This document shows, one piece after another, positions 16,217 through 25,578 of a DNA stretch of 64,000 nt. The notes beneath the pieces were generated by a model. The model was not told the DNA's origin, made no database searches, and was given only the letters and a program-made list of their open reading frames with translations. The position numbers and the translations under genes are program-made. The stretch's first letter is position 1. Each line of letters starts with the position of its first letter. Origin of the DNA: Altibacter lentus (GTDB lineage: Bacteria; Bacteroidota; Bacteroidia; Flavobacteriales; Flavobacteriaceae); assembly GCF_000746845.1 (NCBI RefSeq), contig NZ_KN050846.1, positions 2,310,963-2,374,962 of the forward strand. Reading direction: 5' to 3'.

Positions 16217-16849
16217 AGTTTTGGTTTTAAAGATTAGTACAGATTAATTATTTAACTACTGTTTTTACCATCTTTAAAGGATATGTTGAAATACATCCTA
16301 CTATTATTAGGGAGTTTTAACTAATTGGGAGAGAGTAACTTTGTTACAAGATAGCAAAAAAATTTGTTTCACGTTTTTAGGCTTGAAGTTTATTTAGTCA
16401 TTGTAAAAGACAAATAAACCGTATAGCCTAAATCACATACACTTCCTTATTATGCCATAAAAATCTTTTAGTAGAGGAATAATGGTGCTTGGTAAATGCG
16501 AATTAGACGGGTTGATTCATGTTATCGTAGTATTCGCTACAAGAGGAAACTCAATACTTTTCTTTAGCATGTTTAGGGAAACGTATGCCCCAATTTTATA
16601 GTGTCATAAGTACATTTAAAATTCCAATGAGATAAAATATCGCCAGAAGTGAATAAATACATTACATTTTGTACATTTGAGTCGATATTAAGTGACTTGA
16701 TAGATTCTATTTACTCGATATAAATTTTATTTAAAAATGTTGTCTTGTGGAAGTGAAAAGAATTAGTAATGTCTTTATAAATTCCAACAAATTTTTACCT
16801 CAGATAACAAACTAATTCGCATTATAATAATCTTAAACTTAATATTTGC
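16217..16849. other. AT-rich intergenic region before the methyltransferase operon
   Basis: About 630 bases with no gene, no hairpin terminator and no repeat that I could identify. It separates the small secreted protein gene from the four-gene operon. Confidence 0.5.
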
Positions 16850-16857
16850 TAACTTTA
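16850..16857 (+). promoter_or_regulatory. Candidate -7 element TAACTTTA immediately before the methyltransferase ATG
   Basis: A near-consensus TAnnTTTG-like element ends four bases before the ATG at 16862. If used, transcription would start at or next to the ATG and give a leaderless mRNA, which flavobacteria use often. No convincing -33 TTTG was seen. Confidence 0.35.
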
Positions 16858-16861
16858 GTTG

Positions 16862-17968
16862 ATGACAAAAATTAAAAAAGGCATAAAAAACCAGTCCTCT
16901 TTAAAAGTAGTTGACTTCTTCTGTGGAGCAGGAGGGGTAACATGTGGGTTTAAGAATATTGGAATTGAAGTTCTAGGTGGGATAGACATAGACCCACAGT
17001 TTGAAAAAACATACGAGGAAAATAATCAAGCGAAATTTCTGAATAAGGATGTTTCTAATTTGGCTCCAGAGAGTTTGAAGGATTTATTACCTATTTTCAC
17101 CAATCAAGACGACTTGGTGTTTGTAGGTTGTAGCCCTTGTCAATATTACTCTAATCTTAAATCGGATAAGACAAAGTCTAAGAAAGGAAGGCTTCTGTTA
17201 GATGATTTTAAAGAATTTGTTCTCTATTACAAACCCGGTTTTGTTTTTATAGAAAATGTCCCTGGGCTTGAAACTAAGAAGGGCAGTCCCCTTCATAAGT
17301 TCAAGTCAGCATTAAGACGCGAAGGTTATTCCTTCGATCAGAAAATTTTAAATGCTAAGTATTTCGGTGTTCCTCAAAATAGAAGGCGATTTGTACTTAT
17401 CGCAAGCAGATTAACGAAGGTACAGTTGCCAAAACAAGTTAGGAGCAAGGATAATACCGTGAGCGTTTCTGATGCTATTGGAGACTACAAGATTTTCCCA
17501 GCTGTTAAAGCAGGAAATGAAGATAAATCAAAATTTATTCATTCTGTTTCCAAGTTATCTCCATTGAACTTAGAGCGTGTTCAAAGAACACCTAAAAACG
17601 GGGGTAGCCGGAAAGCTTGGGAGAATGATGAGAGACTTCAGCTAGAGTGTTACAAAAATCATGATGGTCATTATGATGTCTATGGTCGCTTGCATTGGAA
17701 CAGACCTGCTCCTACTCTGACAACAAGGTTTATTTACACCAGTACTGGAAGATATTCTCACCCTGAACAGGACAGAGCACTTTCTTTAAGAGAAGGTGCT
17801 ACGCTTCAGTCCTTCCCGTTGAATTACAACTTTTATTCACCAAACAAAGGCGCAATTGCTACAATGATTGGAAATGCTGTTCCTCCTAAATTGGCTGAGG
17901 CAATTGGAAATTCTTTATTACAACATTGGACTGAATGGCAAAATTTAGAGCAAAGGCAAGAGCAGTAG
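16862..17968 (+). CDS. C5-cytosine DNA methyltransferase
   Basis: The 368-aa protein has the ordered motifs of the Dcm family: I DFFCGAGGVTCGF, II GGIDID, IV GCSPCQYYS with the catalytic Cys, VI FIENVPGL, VIII QNRRRFVLIAS, a target-recognition region (about 200-290) and X GNAVPPKLAEAIG. Motif IV has YY where FS is usual. It transfers a methyl group from SAM to C5 of cytosine; the target is unknown. It overlaps the next gene by 34 bp. Start is the ATG; a TTG three bases upstream only adds one residue. In context it may protect the host DNA from the nuclease-like third component. Confidence 0.95.
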   Translation: MTKIKKGIKNQSSLKVVDFFCGAGGVTCGFKNIGIEVLGGIDIDPQFEKTYEENNQAKFLNKDVSNLAPESLKDLLPIFTNQDDLVFVGCSPCQYYSNLKSDKTKSKKGRLLLDDFKEFVLYYKPGFVFIENVPGLETKKGSPLHKFKSALRREGYSFDQKILNAKYFGVPQNRRRFVLIASRLTKVQLPKQVRSKDNTVSVSDAIGDYKIFPAVKAGNEDKSKFIHSVSKLSPLNLERVQRTPKNGGSRKAWENDERLQLECYKNHDGHYDVYGRLHWNRPAPTLTTRFIYTSTGRYSHPEQDRALSLREGATLQSFPLNYNFYSPNKGAIATMIGNAVPPKLAEAIGNSLLQHWTEWQNLEQRQEQ

Positions 17969-20838
17969 AACTTTTGGGGAAAGGCCAAATTGCCGACCTA
18001 CCGACCGCCATTACCGAACTTTGGAAGAATGGATACGACGCCTATGGCGATCATTTAAGTGCAAGTCTCTTTCTTTCTGGTTATAGAGACACACAATCAC
18101 CTTTTTTTGTCTTAAGCGATGATGGAGTAGGTATGTCGAATTCCGACATTCTTGAAAAATGGATTGTTTTAGGAACCGACTCCAAAACAAGAAAAACTAT
18201 TCCTGAAAAGCCTTCGTTAGCTACGCTAAACAAAACCCCACGGATGCCAACCGGCGAGAAAGGGATAGGGAGATTATCAGTGGCGTATTTGGGAAATCAA
18301 ATGCTAATGTTGACCAAGAAAATTAATGAACCGCTACAGGCATTGTTTTTTGATTGGCGCATACTGGAAAACTATCACCTCTACATTGATGACATCGAAA
18401 TACCCATACGGCCTATCAAAGATGCTTCCGAATTTGATTCTGCTTGGAAAGAATTACTAATGGACTACAAAAATAACTTCCCCTTAAAAGATGATGATCC
18501 AAGGCAGGAAAAGTGGGAAGAACAACCTGATCTAAAGACTGAAATACTGAAAGATTTGGGTAACATTAAGGTGCCAACGTACTTTCTATCTGAAGTAATC
18601 GAGCCGCTATGTTCCAATACCGCACATGGTACTAAATTTGTGGTTTTTGATCCCATCGATCAATTGCATTTTCTAAAGAATCATGCAAAGCCCGATGAAG
18701 AAAATGAGGACACTATCGAATTCATTCGCTCCGGGTTATCTGGTATGTCCAATGTGTTCAAGGAAGAAAAGCCTGTTTTTGACACCTCCTTTCTGATTTA
18801 TGATTCCGAAATACCAACGGATTTCATTCACCAACGGGAGTTTTTTGATCACGAGGATTTTAAATATGCCGATCACTTGATTGAAGGTTCTTTTGATGAT
18901 TACGGTGTATTTACCGGTAATCTGAAAATCTACAATGAGGAGGTGAAAAACCATTTGTTTAAACCAAACAAAAAAAAGGCAAAGACCTCTTTTGGACCTT
19001 TCCATATTAAAATTGCATCCATTCCCGGGGCGGGTCAGCCAACACTTTTGAACCCGGAGCTATACAAAAAGATGAATGACAAACTGGATCGTGTTGGCGG
19101 GTTATATCTATATAGAGATGGATTCAGGATTTTACCTTATGGCCGCAAAGATTGGGATTTTTTACAATTTGAGGAACGAAGAACCAGAGGAGCCGGTCAT
19201 TATTTCTTCAGTTATCGAAGAATGTGGGGGTACATTGAACTATCTCGGGAGGAAAATAGCCGATTGATTGACAAGGCAGGACGGGAAGGGCTTATCAATA
19301 ATAAGGCCTACAGAGAATTTAAAGCTACTTTGGTATTCTTCTTCATTGACCTTGCTAGAAAGTACTACGGTAAAAGAGCTGAGTTTGATATAAAAACAGA
19401 GCAACAAGAGAAAATTGAGCAACAAAAGCAGGAAGAAGAGAGGGAGAAAGAAGAACGTAAGCAGTTTGTCGCAAACCTTAAAGCGTATCCTAATAAACTT
19501 GAAGAGTTACAAAATGAACTCAATCGGTTAACAGAGGAGCTTGAGAAAAAAACTGGTGAATTATTCGAAGGATATGAGAAGATAGAAAATATTTTGGCTC
19601 GGATTGATGAAATCAAAATCAAAATAAACGAGCTTCAGCTTGAACCACCCAAGAAATTTATTCCTAATGATTCTCAGCGCAAACAACTTTACGATTACCG
19701 AAAGCAACGAGAGTCTATAGAGCGCAAAACAGTTAGCCATGCGAATGCCGTTATTGTGAAAGCGCAAGGTAAGCTTAAAGAAAAAGAGTTGTTAGCCGAA
19801 TTCCGACGCAAACTTGCAGCCTATGAAGAAGCATTGATATCCATCATTCAGGAATACGAAGAACAACTTCAGATCTCTTTCAATCGTCTGCAAGCCGAAT
19901 TTCATCAAGAAAAATCCGATGAACTGGAGGCTTTTAGAAAAGAATATGGAGTGATTCAACCTGCCACATCAAATAGAGAAATAATATATTCCAATCTAAA
20001 GGCAATAGAGGAAATCCATCAAAGCAGATCACAGCGCATAAAAGATCGAATACAGCCCTTTGTAGAACACCTTTCGCGCTTGTCCATAGGACTGGATGAA
20101 GATGCATTGGTAGGTTATTATAAGTTGGAATTTCTCAAACTGCGAGAGAAATGGCAGGAAACACAGGAATTGGCTCAGTTGGGGATTGCCGTAGAAATCA
20201 TTGACCATCAGTTTAACGCCCTTTATTCGAAATTAGCGAAGATCATAGACGCCATGAAGGGATTCGTTATTGATGGAGAAGATAGTGCAACTACATACGC
20301 ACTTCTTCGAACCACATTCGAACATCTGGAAAATAACTACAAGCTACTCACTCCACTCTACCGCACCACTAACCGAATACGAAAAGATATTTCCGGGCAG
20401 GATATATTTGATTATGTAGAAAAATTCTTTGGGAAAGAATTCCGTGAAAAAGAAATTCATGTGGTCGGTACTCCTGTGTTTTTAAAGGCGTCATTCTTTA
20501 CATATGAGTCAATTCTAAAACCTGTTTTTATTAATGTAATCAACAATGCAGTATATTGGCTCAATTCGGTTGAAGATCGTAAACTCCTTTTCGACTTCAT
20601 CGATAATAAAATTGTAATTGCCAATTCTGGAGAACCTATTGACGAGGTTTATATAAAAGAAGGAGATTTATTCAAGGCATTCTTCTCAAGGCGACCCAAA
20701 GGTCGAGGGATAGGTTTGTACTTGGCTAAAACGACTCTAAACAGTGTTGGCTATGAAATAACCGCGACACAGGATCCGAAATACAATCAATTGGACGGAG
20801 CCTGTTTCCTTATTTACGAAGAAAATCATGAATCCTAA
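17935..20838 (+). CDS. Double-GHKL protein: MORC/Hsp90-like ATPase domain plus histidine-kinase-like core
   Basis: A 967-residue soluble protein. The N-terminal GHKL ATPase has the Bergerat motifs E28-L-W-K-N32-x-x-D35-A (N box), DDGVGM (62-67) and GEKGIGRLS (107-115), as in MORC/MutL/Hsp90. A long charged coiled coil spans roughly 480-700. The C-terminus looks like a sensor kinase: an H-box-like helix with IIDH758QF, then a second GHKL fold with INNAVYW (869-875), NSGEP (897-901) and GRGIGLYLAK (923-932). So one chain may sense (MORC-like clamp) and signal (DHp-HATPase). It overlaps both neighbours, so the operon is translationally coupled. Autophosphorylation is inference. Confidence 0.85.
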   Translation: MAKFRAKARAVELLGKGQIADLPTAITELWKNGYDAYGDHLSASLFLSGYRDTQSPFFVLSDDGVGMSNSDILEKWIVLGTDSKTRKTIPEKPSLATLNKTPRMPTGEKGIGRLSVAYLGNQMLMLTKKINEPLQALFFDWRILENYHLYIDDIEIPIRPIKDASEFDSAWKELLMDYKNNFPLKDDDPRQEKWEEQPDLKTEILKDLGNIKVPTYFLSEVIEPLCSNTAHGTKFVVFDPIDQLHFLKNHAKPDEENEDTIEFIRSGLSGMSNVFKEEKPVFDTSFLIYDSEIPTDFIHQREFFDHEDFKYADHLIEGSFDDYGVFTGNLKIYNEEVKNHLFKPNKKKAKTSFGPFHIKIASIPGAGQPTLLNPELYKKMNDKLDRVGGLYLYRDGFRILPYGRKDWDFLQFEERRTRGAGHYFFSYRRMWGYIELSREENSRLIDKAGREGLINNKAYREFKATLVFFFIDLARKYYGKRAEFDIKTEQQEKIEQQKQEEEREKEERKQFVANLKAYPNKLEELQNELNRLTEELEKKTGELFEGYEKIENILARIDEIKIKINELQLEPPKKFIPNDSQRKQLYDYRKQRESIERKTVSHANAVIVKAQGKLKEKELLAEFRRKLAAYEEALISIIQEYEEQLQISFNRLQAEFHQEKSDELEAFRKEYGVIQPATSNREIIYSNLKAIEEIHQSRSQRIKDRIQPFVEHLSRLSIGLDEDALVGYYKLEFLKLREKWQETQELAQLGIAVEIIDHQFNALYSKLAKIIDAMKGFVIDGEDSATTYALLRTTFEHLENNYKLLTPLYRTTNRIRKDISGQDIFDYVEKFFGKEFREKEIHVVGTPVFLKASFFTYESILKPVFINVINNAVYWLNSVEDRKLLFDFIDNKIVIANSGEPIDEVYIKEGDLFKAFFSRRPKGRGIGLYLAKTTLNSVGYEITATQDPKYNQLDGACFLIYEENHES

Positions 20839-22480
20839 TTTTGACACAATTGCTTCGACTATTCTACAGAATTCGATAAAGTCGGCCATTTTTATTGATG
20901 ATCGAGTGCTCCTGCCATTTGAAGCTAAAACCGATCCCGATATTTTGGACTATAGCAACCTCATAGCCCCATTCGAAGAAAGGGGATGCACGTTGTCCTT
21001 TTACCGGTTTGGCAATGAATGGAGAACGAAAGCAAATTTTCTGTTTAACAATAGAGACCTCCTCATTTTGGACTGGCAACTGCGAAAAAATCAAGATACC
21101 TATTCGGATACCTTCGCCATACTTCAGGAAGCTGTACAAACCAACAGCCTGCATTTCTGCTGTATTTATACGGATACCAACCCAAATGCTTTTATTGACA
21201 AGATTATTTTTCCCGTACTGTACTACTTCGGGTACTGCATAAAATTAACCGGTGCCGAGCTTAGCGTCATAAGGAAGCAATTCATCGGTTTTTGTGATGG
21301 GGAAGGCTTGGATTCAGAAGAAGTAATTGCAGTCCTGAACCCATTGTTCAGGGAATATATTCTTTACTCAACCGACTCTACAAAAAAGCGTGAACTAACT
21401 AAACAGATACTGGATTATCTGAAAGAGTCATTTTCAGATTTCCAACAAATCAGAAATGGGGTTAGGGAAATTACAGGAGACTTAGGTCGTTCTTTCGCTG
21501 CCCTGGCTTATGCTTTTGAAGAACAATCCATTCCAATTTGCGAGATTACACACAGAATTCGCATTAGAAAGACCGAATCCGACAACTGGCGTTTGTATGT
21601 GAATAATACGATTATAGCTATTGCTAATAAAGACTCAATTCAAGAACAGCTTTTTTATGAAGAGTTTAAAAACTCCATTGTGGATGAGCACAATATCTTT
21701 CTAACCCTCCTAGGCTTGGAAATGCGAAATGCCTTTCGCAAAGGCTCCGGCTTCATTGGAAAGGAATTGGACGAAATAGACGAAACAGCATTCTTCTATC
21801 ACCACCAAAACATCCAACCCAAAGATGCTTTCTACGAATTTTTAAGGGAATTATGGGTAGATCAAGCTACACACTTTCTTAGTACCGATGAGCCTACATT
21901 GTACTCAACTTTGGAAGAATATAAGGCTAACAATAATATCGACAGTAAGGTAAATGATTTTGAACAGCAAATCCAATCCGAACTTATATTTCAAGAGGCT
22001 CTTGTTAAGCTCAATAATTTCTACAATCAATTACGATTTAACCCGCAGGGCGAAGAACTATTGAGTTTCGGTGATGTGTTGAAACTCAAAAAAGGGAATA
22101 ACACCATTGAATATGTAATGTGCATCACTCCGTTGTGTGATTGTGCCGATCCAGTTAAGATAAAAAGACAATACTTTTTTGTAAGATATGAAACAGTAAT
22201 TGAAAGTTATTTAAATTCCTTGAAAAAGGCTGAAGGAAAGTATATTTCCTATTTACGTTTGGAAGATGGAATATTATGTATAGATTGGGGCGAATGTAAA
22301 CCGTTTTCAATGTACGTTAGAACTCCTAAGCTTGGTAGTCTTTCAAAAGTGTGTTATCAAAACGAATGGTTCGAATTGGAACATTTGGGTCGTATTAAGG
22401 AAAATTTTGCTCAACGTATTGCCAATAAGGCATTAAGCTACCCTGCCAGGGTTGGTGTTTCATTGGCTCAAATTATCTAG
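20828..22480 (+). CDS. Receiver-domain protein partnered with the GHKL kinase-like protein
   Basis: A 550-aa protein. Residues 19-150 resemble a receiver domain: the acidic pair D24-D25 in AIFIDDR, and the putative phospho-acceptor Asp82 in LLILDWQL at the end of the next hydrophobic strand, with a later CCIYTDT strand taking the place of the conserved Thr/Ser strand. The remaining ~400 residues are unrecognised, with a CITPLCDCADP cysteine cluster near 435-445 and KRQYFFVRY. There is no DNA-binding domain, so it is not an ordinary response regulator. It starts 11 bp inside the upstream gene, which fits direct partnership. Confidence 0.75.
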   Translation: MNPNFDTIASTILQNSIKSAIFIDDRVLLPFEAKTDPDILDYSNLIAPFEERGCTLSFYRFGNEWRTKANFLFNNRDLLILDWQLRKNQDTYSDTFAILQEAVQTNSLHFCCIYTDTNPNAFIDKIIFPVLYYFGYCIKLTGAELSVIRKQFIGFCDGEGLDSEEVIAVLNPLFREYILYSTDSTKKRELTKQILDYLKESFSDFQQIRNGVREITGDLGRSFAALAYAFEEQSIPICEITHRIRIRKTESDNWRLYVNNTIIAIANKDSIQEQLFYEEFKNSIVDEHNIFLTLLGLEMRNAFRKGSGFIGKELDEIDETAFFYHHQNIQPKDAFYEFLRELWVDQATHFLSTDEPTLYSTLEEYKANNNIDSKVNDFEQQIQSELIFQEALVKLNNFYNQLRFNPQGEELLSFGDVLKLKKGNNTIEYVMCITPLCDCADPVKIKRQYFFVRYETVIESYLNSLKKAEGKYISYLRLEDGILCIDWGECKPFSMYVRTPKLGSLSKVCYQNEWFELEHLGRIKENFAQRIANKALSYPARVGVSLAQII

Positions 22481-22491
22481 TAACCAAAATT

Positions 22492-24294
22492 GTGAGCGAA
22501 TTATACACACTGATAGAGACAATAAAACACATCAAGTCAGGAAATCAATTTCAACGATACATTGATTTCATCCAATTCCCCTTTTACCGTAACATAGAAA
22601 TCGATACACGGATAACTTTTGATTTCCCGTTGACCGTGTTTATCGGTCAAAACGGTTGTGGCAAGAGTTCTTGTTTACATGCCCTCTATGGAGCACCTGA
22701 CAGATACACTCCATATAAATTTTGGTTCGATACCAAAGTCGATCCCGTAAATTATTATGATGAACAGCGTAAGCGACATTCCTTTTGGTACTCATTTCAG
22801 GAAGGCAAACAAACCAAAGAGGTAATTAAAGCGAGAATTAAGAGGCAAAACGATCCGAATTATTGGGAAACCAGCAGACCCTTGGCATGGGCAGGAATGG
22901 GGACGAGAAGTAATCGAAATGAGAGAGATAGTCCCATTGTCAAAAATGTAGTTTACCTTGATTTTCGTTCAGAGTTAAGCGCCTTTGATAAATATTTCTA
23001 TTTTGGTAATCTAAAATTTAGCCGAGCGAGAAATAAACAAGAATACCTAAGAGGGAGATCATCCTCTCTGAACAAAATATTTACAGGTGAGAAGCCCATA
23101 ATTAACTCCAAAACAAGAGCATTAAATGATCCCTTAGAGACACTATCAGCTAATGAGCTCAAATGGATTTCCTTTGTTTTAGGAAGACAATATGTAAGCG
23201 GACTTTCGGTCTTACATGAGCTGTTCAGAAACGAAGGTTATTCCGTGCTGTTTCAAACTAATTTTGCCAAATACTCGGAGGCTGTTGCGGGAAGCGGTGA
23301 AATTGCCGTGGTAAGGTTGGTTAGGGAAGTATTAGCTGCAGAAAGCTATTCATTAATATTATTGGACGAACCGGAAGTATCATTACACCCCGGAGCGCAG
23401 ACCAGACTTAAATTATTCCTACTCAACCAAATCAAGAGCAAAAAACACCAAGTGGTGTTAACCAGTCATTCACCATCCATTGTAAAAGGTCTTCCTAAGG
23501 AGGCGATAAAGGTGTTCTATCAGAACCCCGGAAATGGAAGGTTCTTGGTAAAAGAAAACCTTACCCCTGAAGAAGCGTTTTTTTACATCGAATTTCCGAT
23601 TGAAAACCGAAAGAACATTGTTGTGGAAGATGTACTGGCACAGGAAATTGTTTCCGGGGTATTGAGTAAAATGGGTGAGGAAACGGAAAATCTATTTAAT
23701 GTAAAGTTCAATCCCGGTGGAGAATCCGTGATCAAAAAAGATTTTATCACTGTCTTTTGTCGAGAACAAAATTCGCAGGACTTCGTGTTCTTTGACGGAG
23801 ATCAACAGCCAGAGAATTCACATCTCGACTGGAAAACTATTCCAATGGCTGACTTAACTGTTGAAAATCTCAAATCAAAGATTCGAGAACAAACCGGTGA
23901 AGAGATTAAGTTTTCTGTTGATGGCAGCCAAGGAGCAGGAAATCAACCCCAACAACTGGAATTACAGAAATTATTTTTGGACTATTATTTGTCCAACGTC
24001 TTCTATCTTCCAAAGCAAATTCCAGAGGATATTATTTGGAACGATGTATTCGCAGAAGCCCTGATCAAAGGAGTTATCCAGGATGACACAATAATAGAAC
24101 AGAAGCTGGTAGAACTCATGACCATTCAAGTAACAAAGCAAAAATTCGCTTTCGTTTCCGACCTGATTCAGGGAGGAAGCAATGCAGAGACTATTTTAAG
24201 TGTTCAAAGGCAGTTTTTACAACGATGGTTAAATGCTGAGAATAATGATTTTGTGACTATCAGAGATTATATTTTAGCAATTGTAAATTCTTAG
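22492..24294 (+). CDS. OLD-like AAA ATPase with TOPRIM-type nuclease segment
   Basis: A 600-residue protein with a GTG start 11 bases after the receiver gene. It has an ABC-type split ATPase: Walker A GQNGCGKSS (52-60), signature GSGE (267-270), Walker B ILLDEPE (D292-E293), and H-loop TSHSPS (H326). After that the pattern VVE379D and FFDGD (435-437) matches the Glu and DxD acids that bind metal in the TOPRIM fold of OLD-family nucleases. This arrangement, ATPase then TOPRIM, is the effector type of several anti-phage systems. Nuclease activity is inferred from the three acids only. Confidence 0.82.
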   Translation: MSELYTLIETIKHIKSGNQFQRYIDFIQFPFYRNIEIDTRITFDFPLTVFIGQNGCGKSSCLHALYGAPDRYTPYKFWFDTKVDPVNYYDEQRKRHSFWYSFQEGKQTKEVIKARIKRQNDPNYWETSRPLAWAGMGTRSNRNERDSPIVKNVVYLDFRSELSAFDKYFYFGNLKFSRARNKQEYLRGRSSSLNKIFTGEKPIINSKTRALNDPLETLSANELKWISFVLGRQYVSGLSVLHELFRNEGYSVLFQTNFAKYSEAVAGSGEIAVVRLVREVLAAESYSLILLDEPEVSLHPGAQTRLKLFLLNQIKSKKHQVVLTSHSPSIVKGLPKEAIKVFYQNPGNGRFLVKENLTPEEAFFYIEFPIENRKNIVVEDVLAQEIVSGVLSKMGEETENLFNVKFNPGGESVIKKDFITVFCREQNSQDFVFFDGDQQPENSHLDWKTIPMADLTVENLKSKIREQTGEEIKFSVDGSQGAGNQPQQLELQKLFLDYYLSNVFYLPKQIPEDIIWNDVFAEALIKGVIQDDTIIEQKLVELMTIQVTKQKFAFVSDLIQGGSNAETILSVQRQFLQRWLNAENNDFVTIRDYILAIVNS

Positions 24295-24363
24295 AATATA
24301 CTTTTAACATTAAGATATATCTTGTAATGAAGATTAGCTTCAGAAAAATTTATTAATTACAAA

Positions 24364-24389
24364 AAAAGAGGCGGTTTCCCGCCCCTTTT
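24364..24389. terminator. Bidirectional hairpin terminator
   Basis: AAAAGAGGCGG-TTTC-CCGCCCCTTTT forms a stem of five GC pairs extended by AAAAG/CTTTT, with A- and T-runs on both sides. It separates the four-gene operon from the convergent gene at 24400. Confidence 0.75.
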
Positions 24390-24399
24390 CGCATCATGA

Positions 24400-25203
24400 C
24401 TAAGCAATCGTAGCGATCGCTAGGGATTGTGCCCCCTGTAAGGGGTAATACTCGCCATCGGCGGTCTCTTGGAAGAAGAGCACGCCAATTACGCTCAGCG
24501 ACACCACCGTATCGGGCAGCGCCTCGGTCAGCCCCAGATCCGTGGTCAGGATTGCTTCCTCCGTGGTAGTCACATCCGCCGGGAGCAATTCCCCCAAGGT
24601 CACCTGTCGGCTACCGTTCAGTTCTGGTTCCACCGGAACATACGCCTGGAACGCATCATCATACACATGGTCACTCAACAAGGTGGTGGCCAATACAAAC
24701 TGATAGTGGGTGGTACCCTCCGGCAGTTTCAGCTCGGTCTCCATCTCAAAGGCCGGCACCGTCCAGGTCACTACAGAGCGGTTTGCGTCGATGGAAGGCG
24801 CATCATAGAGTGCCGAAAACACACTGTCAAACGCCCGTTCTTTATTGAACTCAAAGCCGTGGAACAACGGTTTGTTCGCCCCCATGATAAAGGAACGCCT
24901 GCCCCGTTTCCCGGGTCCCTTAGAACTCATCCGCCTAAAGAGCCCCGTCAGTCGGGCCGAAGTGGTCGTGCCACCCATCCTTTTGATCAACGAACCCAAC
25001 GATTTCCGCAAGGTCATCGACATCAAGGCTGCCCCTGTAAACTCGTTCATATTCTCACGAGTCCGTTGAAACTTCGGATCGTTCTCGATACGTTGCTTGT
25101 TCAAACTTCCTTTTTTCCGAACCAGTTGCTTTCCTTTTCGCTCATAGAACGTTAGATCATCAAAGGTTCCTTCTAACTTGATAAAACTTTTTTGTGTACC
25201 CAT
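24400..25203 (-). CDS. Conserved flavobacterial protein of unknown function (267 aa)
   Basis: The N-terminal 110 residues are very basic with the pattern KSFIKLEGTFDDLTFYERKG...RTRENMNEFTGAA, then LRKSLGSLIKRM and a GPGKRGRRSFIMGANKP segment. The rest is a beta-rich, sandwich-like domain (VTWTVPAFEMET, HYQFVLATTLLSD). I recall this N-terminal pattern as recurrent in Bacteroidetes genomes without a known function. There is no signal peptide. It is strikingly GC-richer than the defence operon that it faces. Possibly a nucleic-acid-binding or structural protein. Confidence 0.8.
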   Translation of the reverse strand: MGTQKSFIKLEGTFDDLTFYERKGKQLVRKKGSLNKQRIENDPKFQRTRENMNEFTGAALMSMTLRKSLGSLIKRMGGTTTSARLTGLFRRMSSKGPGKRGRRSFIMGANKPLFHGFEFNKERAFDSVFSALYDAPSIDANRSVVTWTVPAFEMETELKLPEGTTHYQFVLATTLLSDHVYDDAFQAYVPVEPELNGSRQVTLGELLPADVTTTEEAILTTDLGLTEALPDTVVSLSVIGVLFFQETADGEYYPLQGAQSLAIATIA

Positions 25204-25383
25204 AATTTCTAGGATTTAAAAGTTAAACATAAATGCCGGTGTGCGAATGCCATGTCAAAAGGAGTCTGCAGCACCCTCCCGAACAGGGCATTTTTTCGAA
25301 CACCAACAGGTCAAACATAGAACGGCATTTTCAAACATCCAAACACCCCTGTCCGATTTGGCCGCTTTTGGACACACTTTACC

Positions 25384-25450
25384 GGAATTGTCCACTATTG
25401 TCCGTTTTTGTCCGTTTTTGGTCACTTTGTCCGTTTTTGACCGCTTTTTC
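25384..25450. repeat. TGTCCGTTTTTG direct-repeat cluster
   Basis: TCCGTTTTTG occurs three times within 45 bases, with decayed copies (GTCACTTTGTCC, GACCGCTTTTTCC) around them. It lies upstream of the divergent unknown gene at 24400-25203 and could be an expression or protein-binding repeat. Confidence 0.55.
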
Positions 25451-25499
25451 CAAAATACCTATCCCCAGGCTATCCCCACCTTACCCCCGGGGAGTGAGT

Positions 25500-25578
25500 A
25501 GTGATTGGTGAATGGTGATTGGTGATTGGTGAATGGTTAGTGGTGAGTGATGAATGGTGAGTGGTGAAGAGTGAATGG
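25500..25578. repeat. GTGATTGGTGAATG low-complexity tandem repeat
   Basis: About eleven variants of G(T/A)GA(A/T)TGGT in direct order, degenerate in length. It has no coding sense and is probably a slipped-strand expansion. Confidence 0.55.

Noticed and set aside
25233-25511. Two overlapping plus-strand frames of about 90 codons
   Set aside because: They run over the TCCGTTTTTG repeats, contain no domain and have biased composition.
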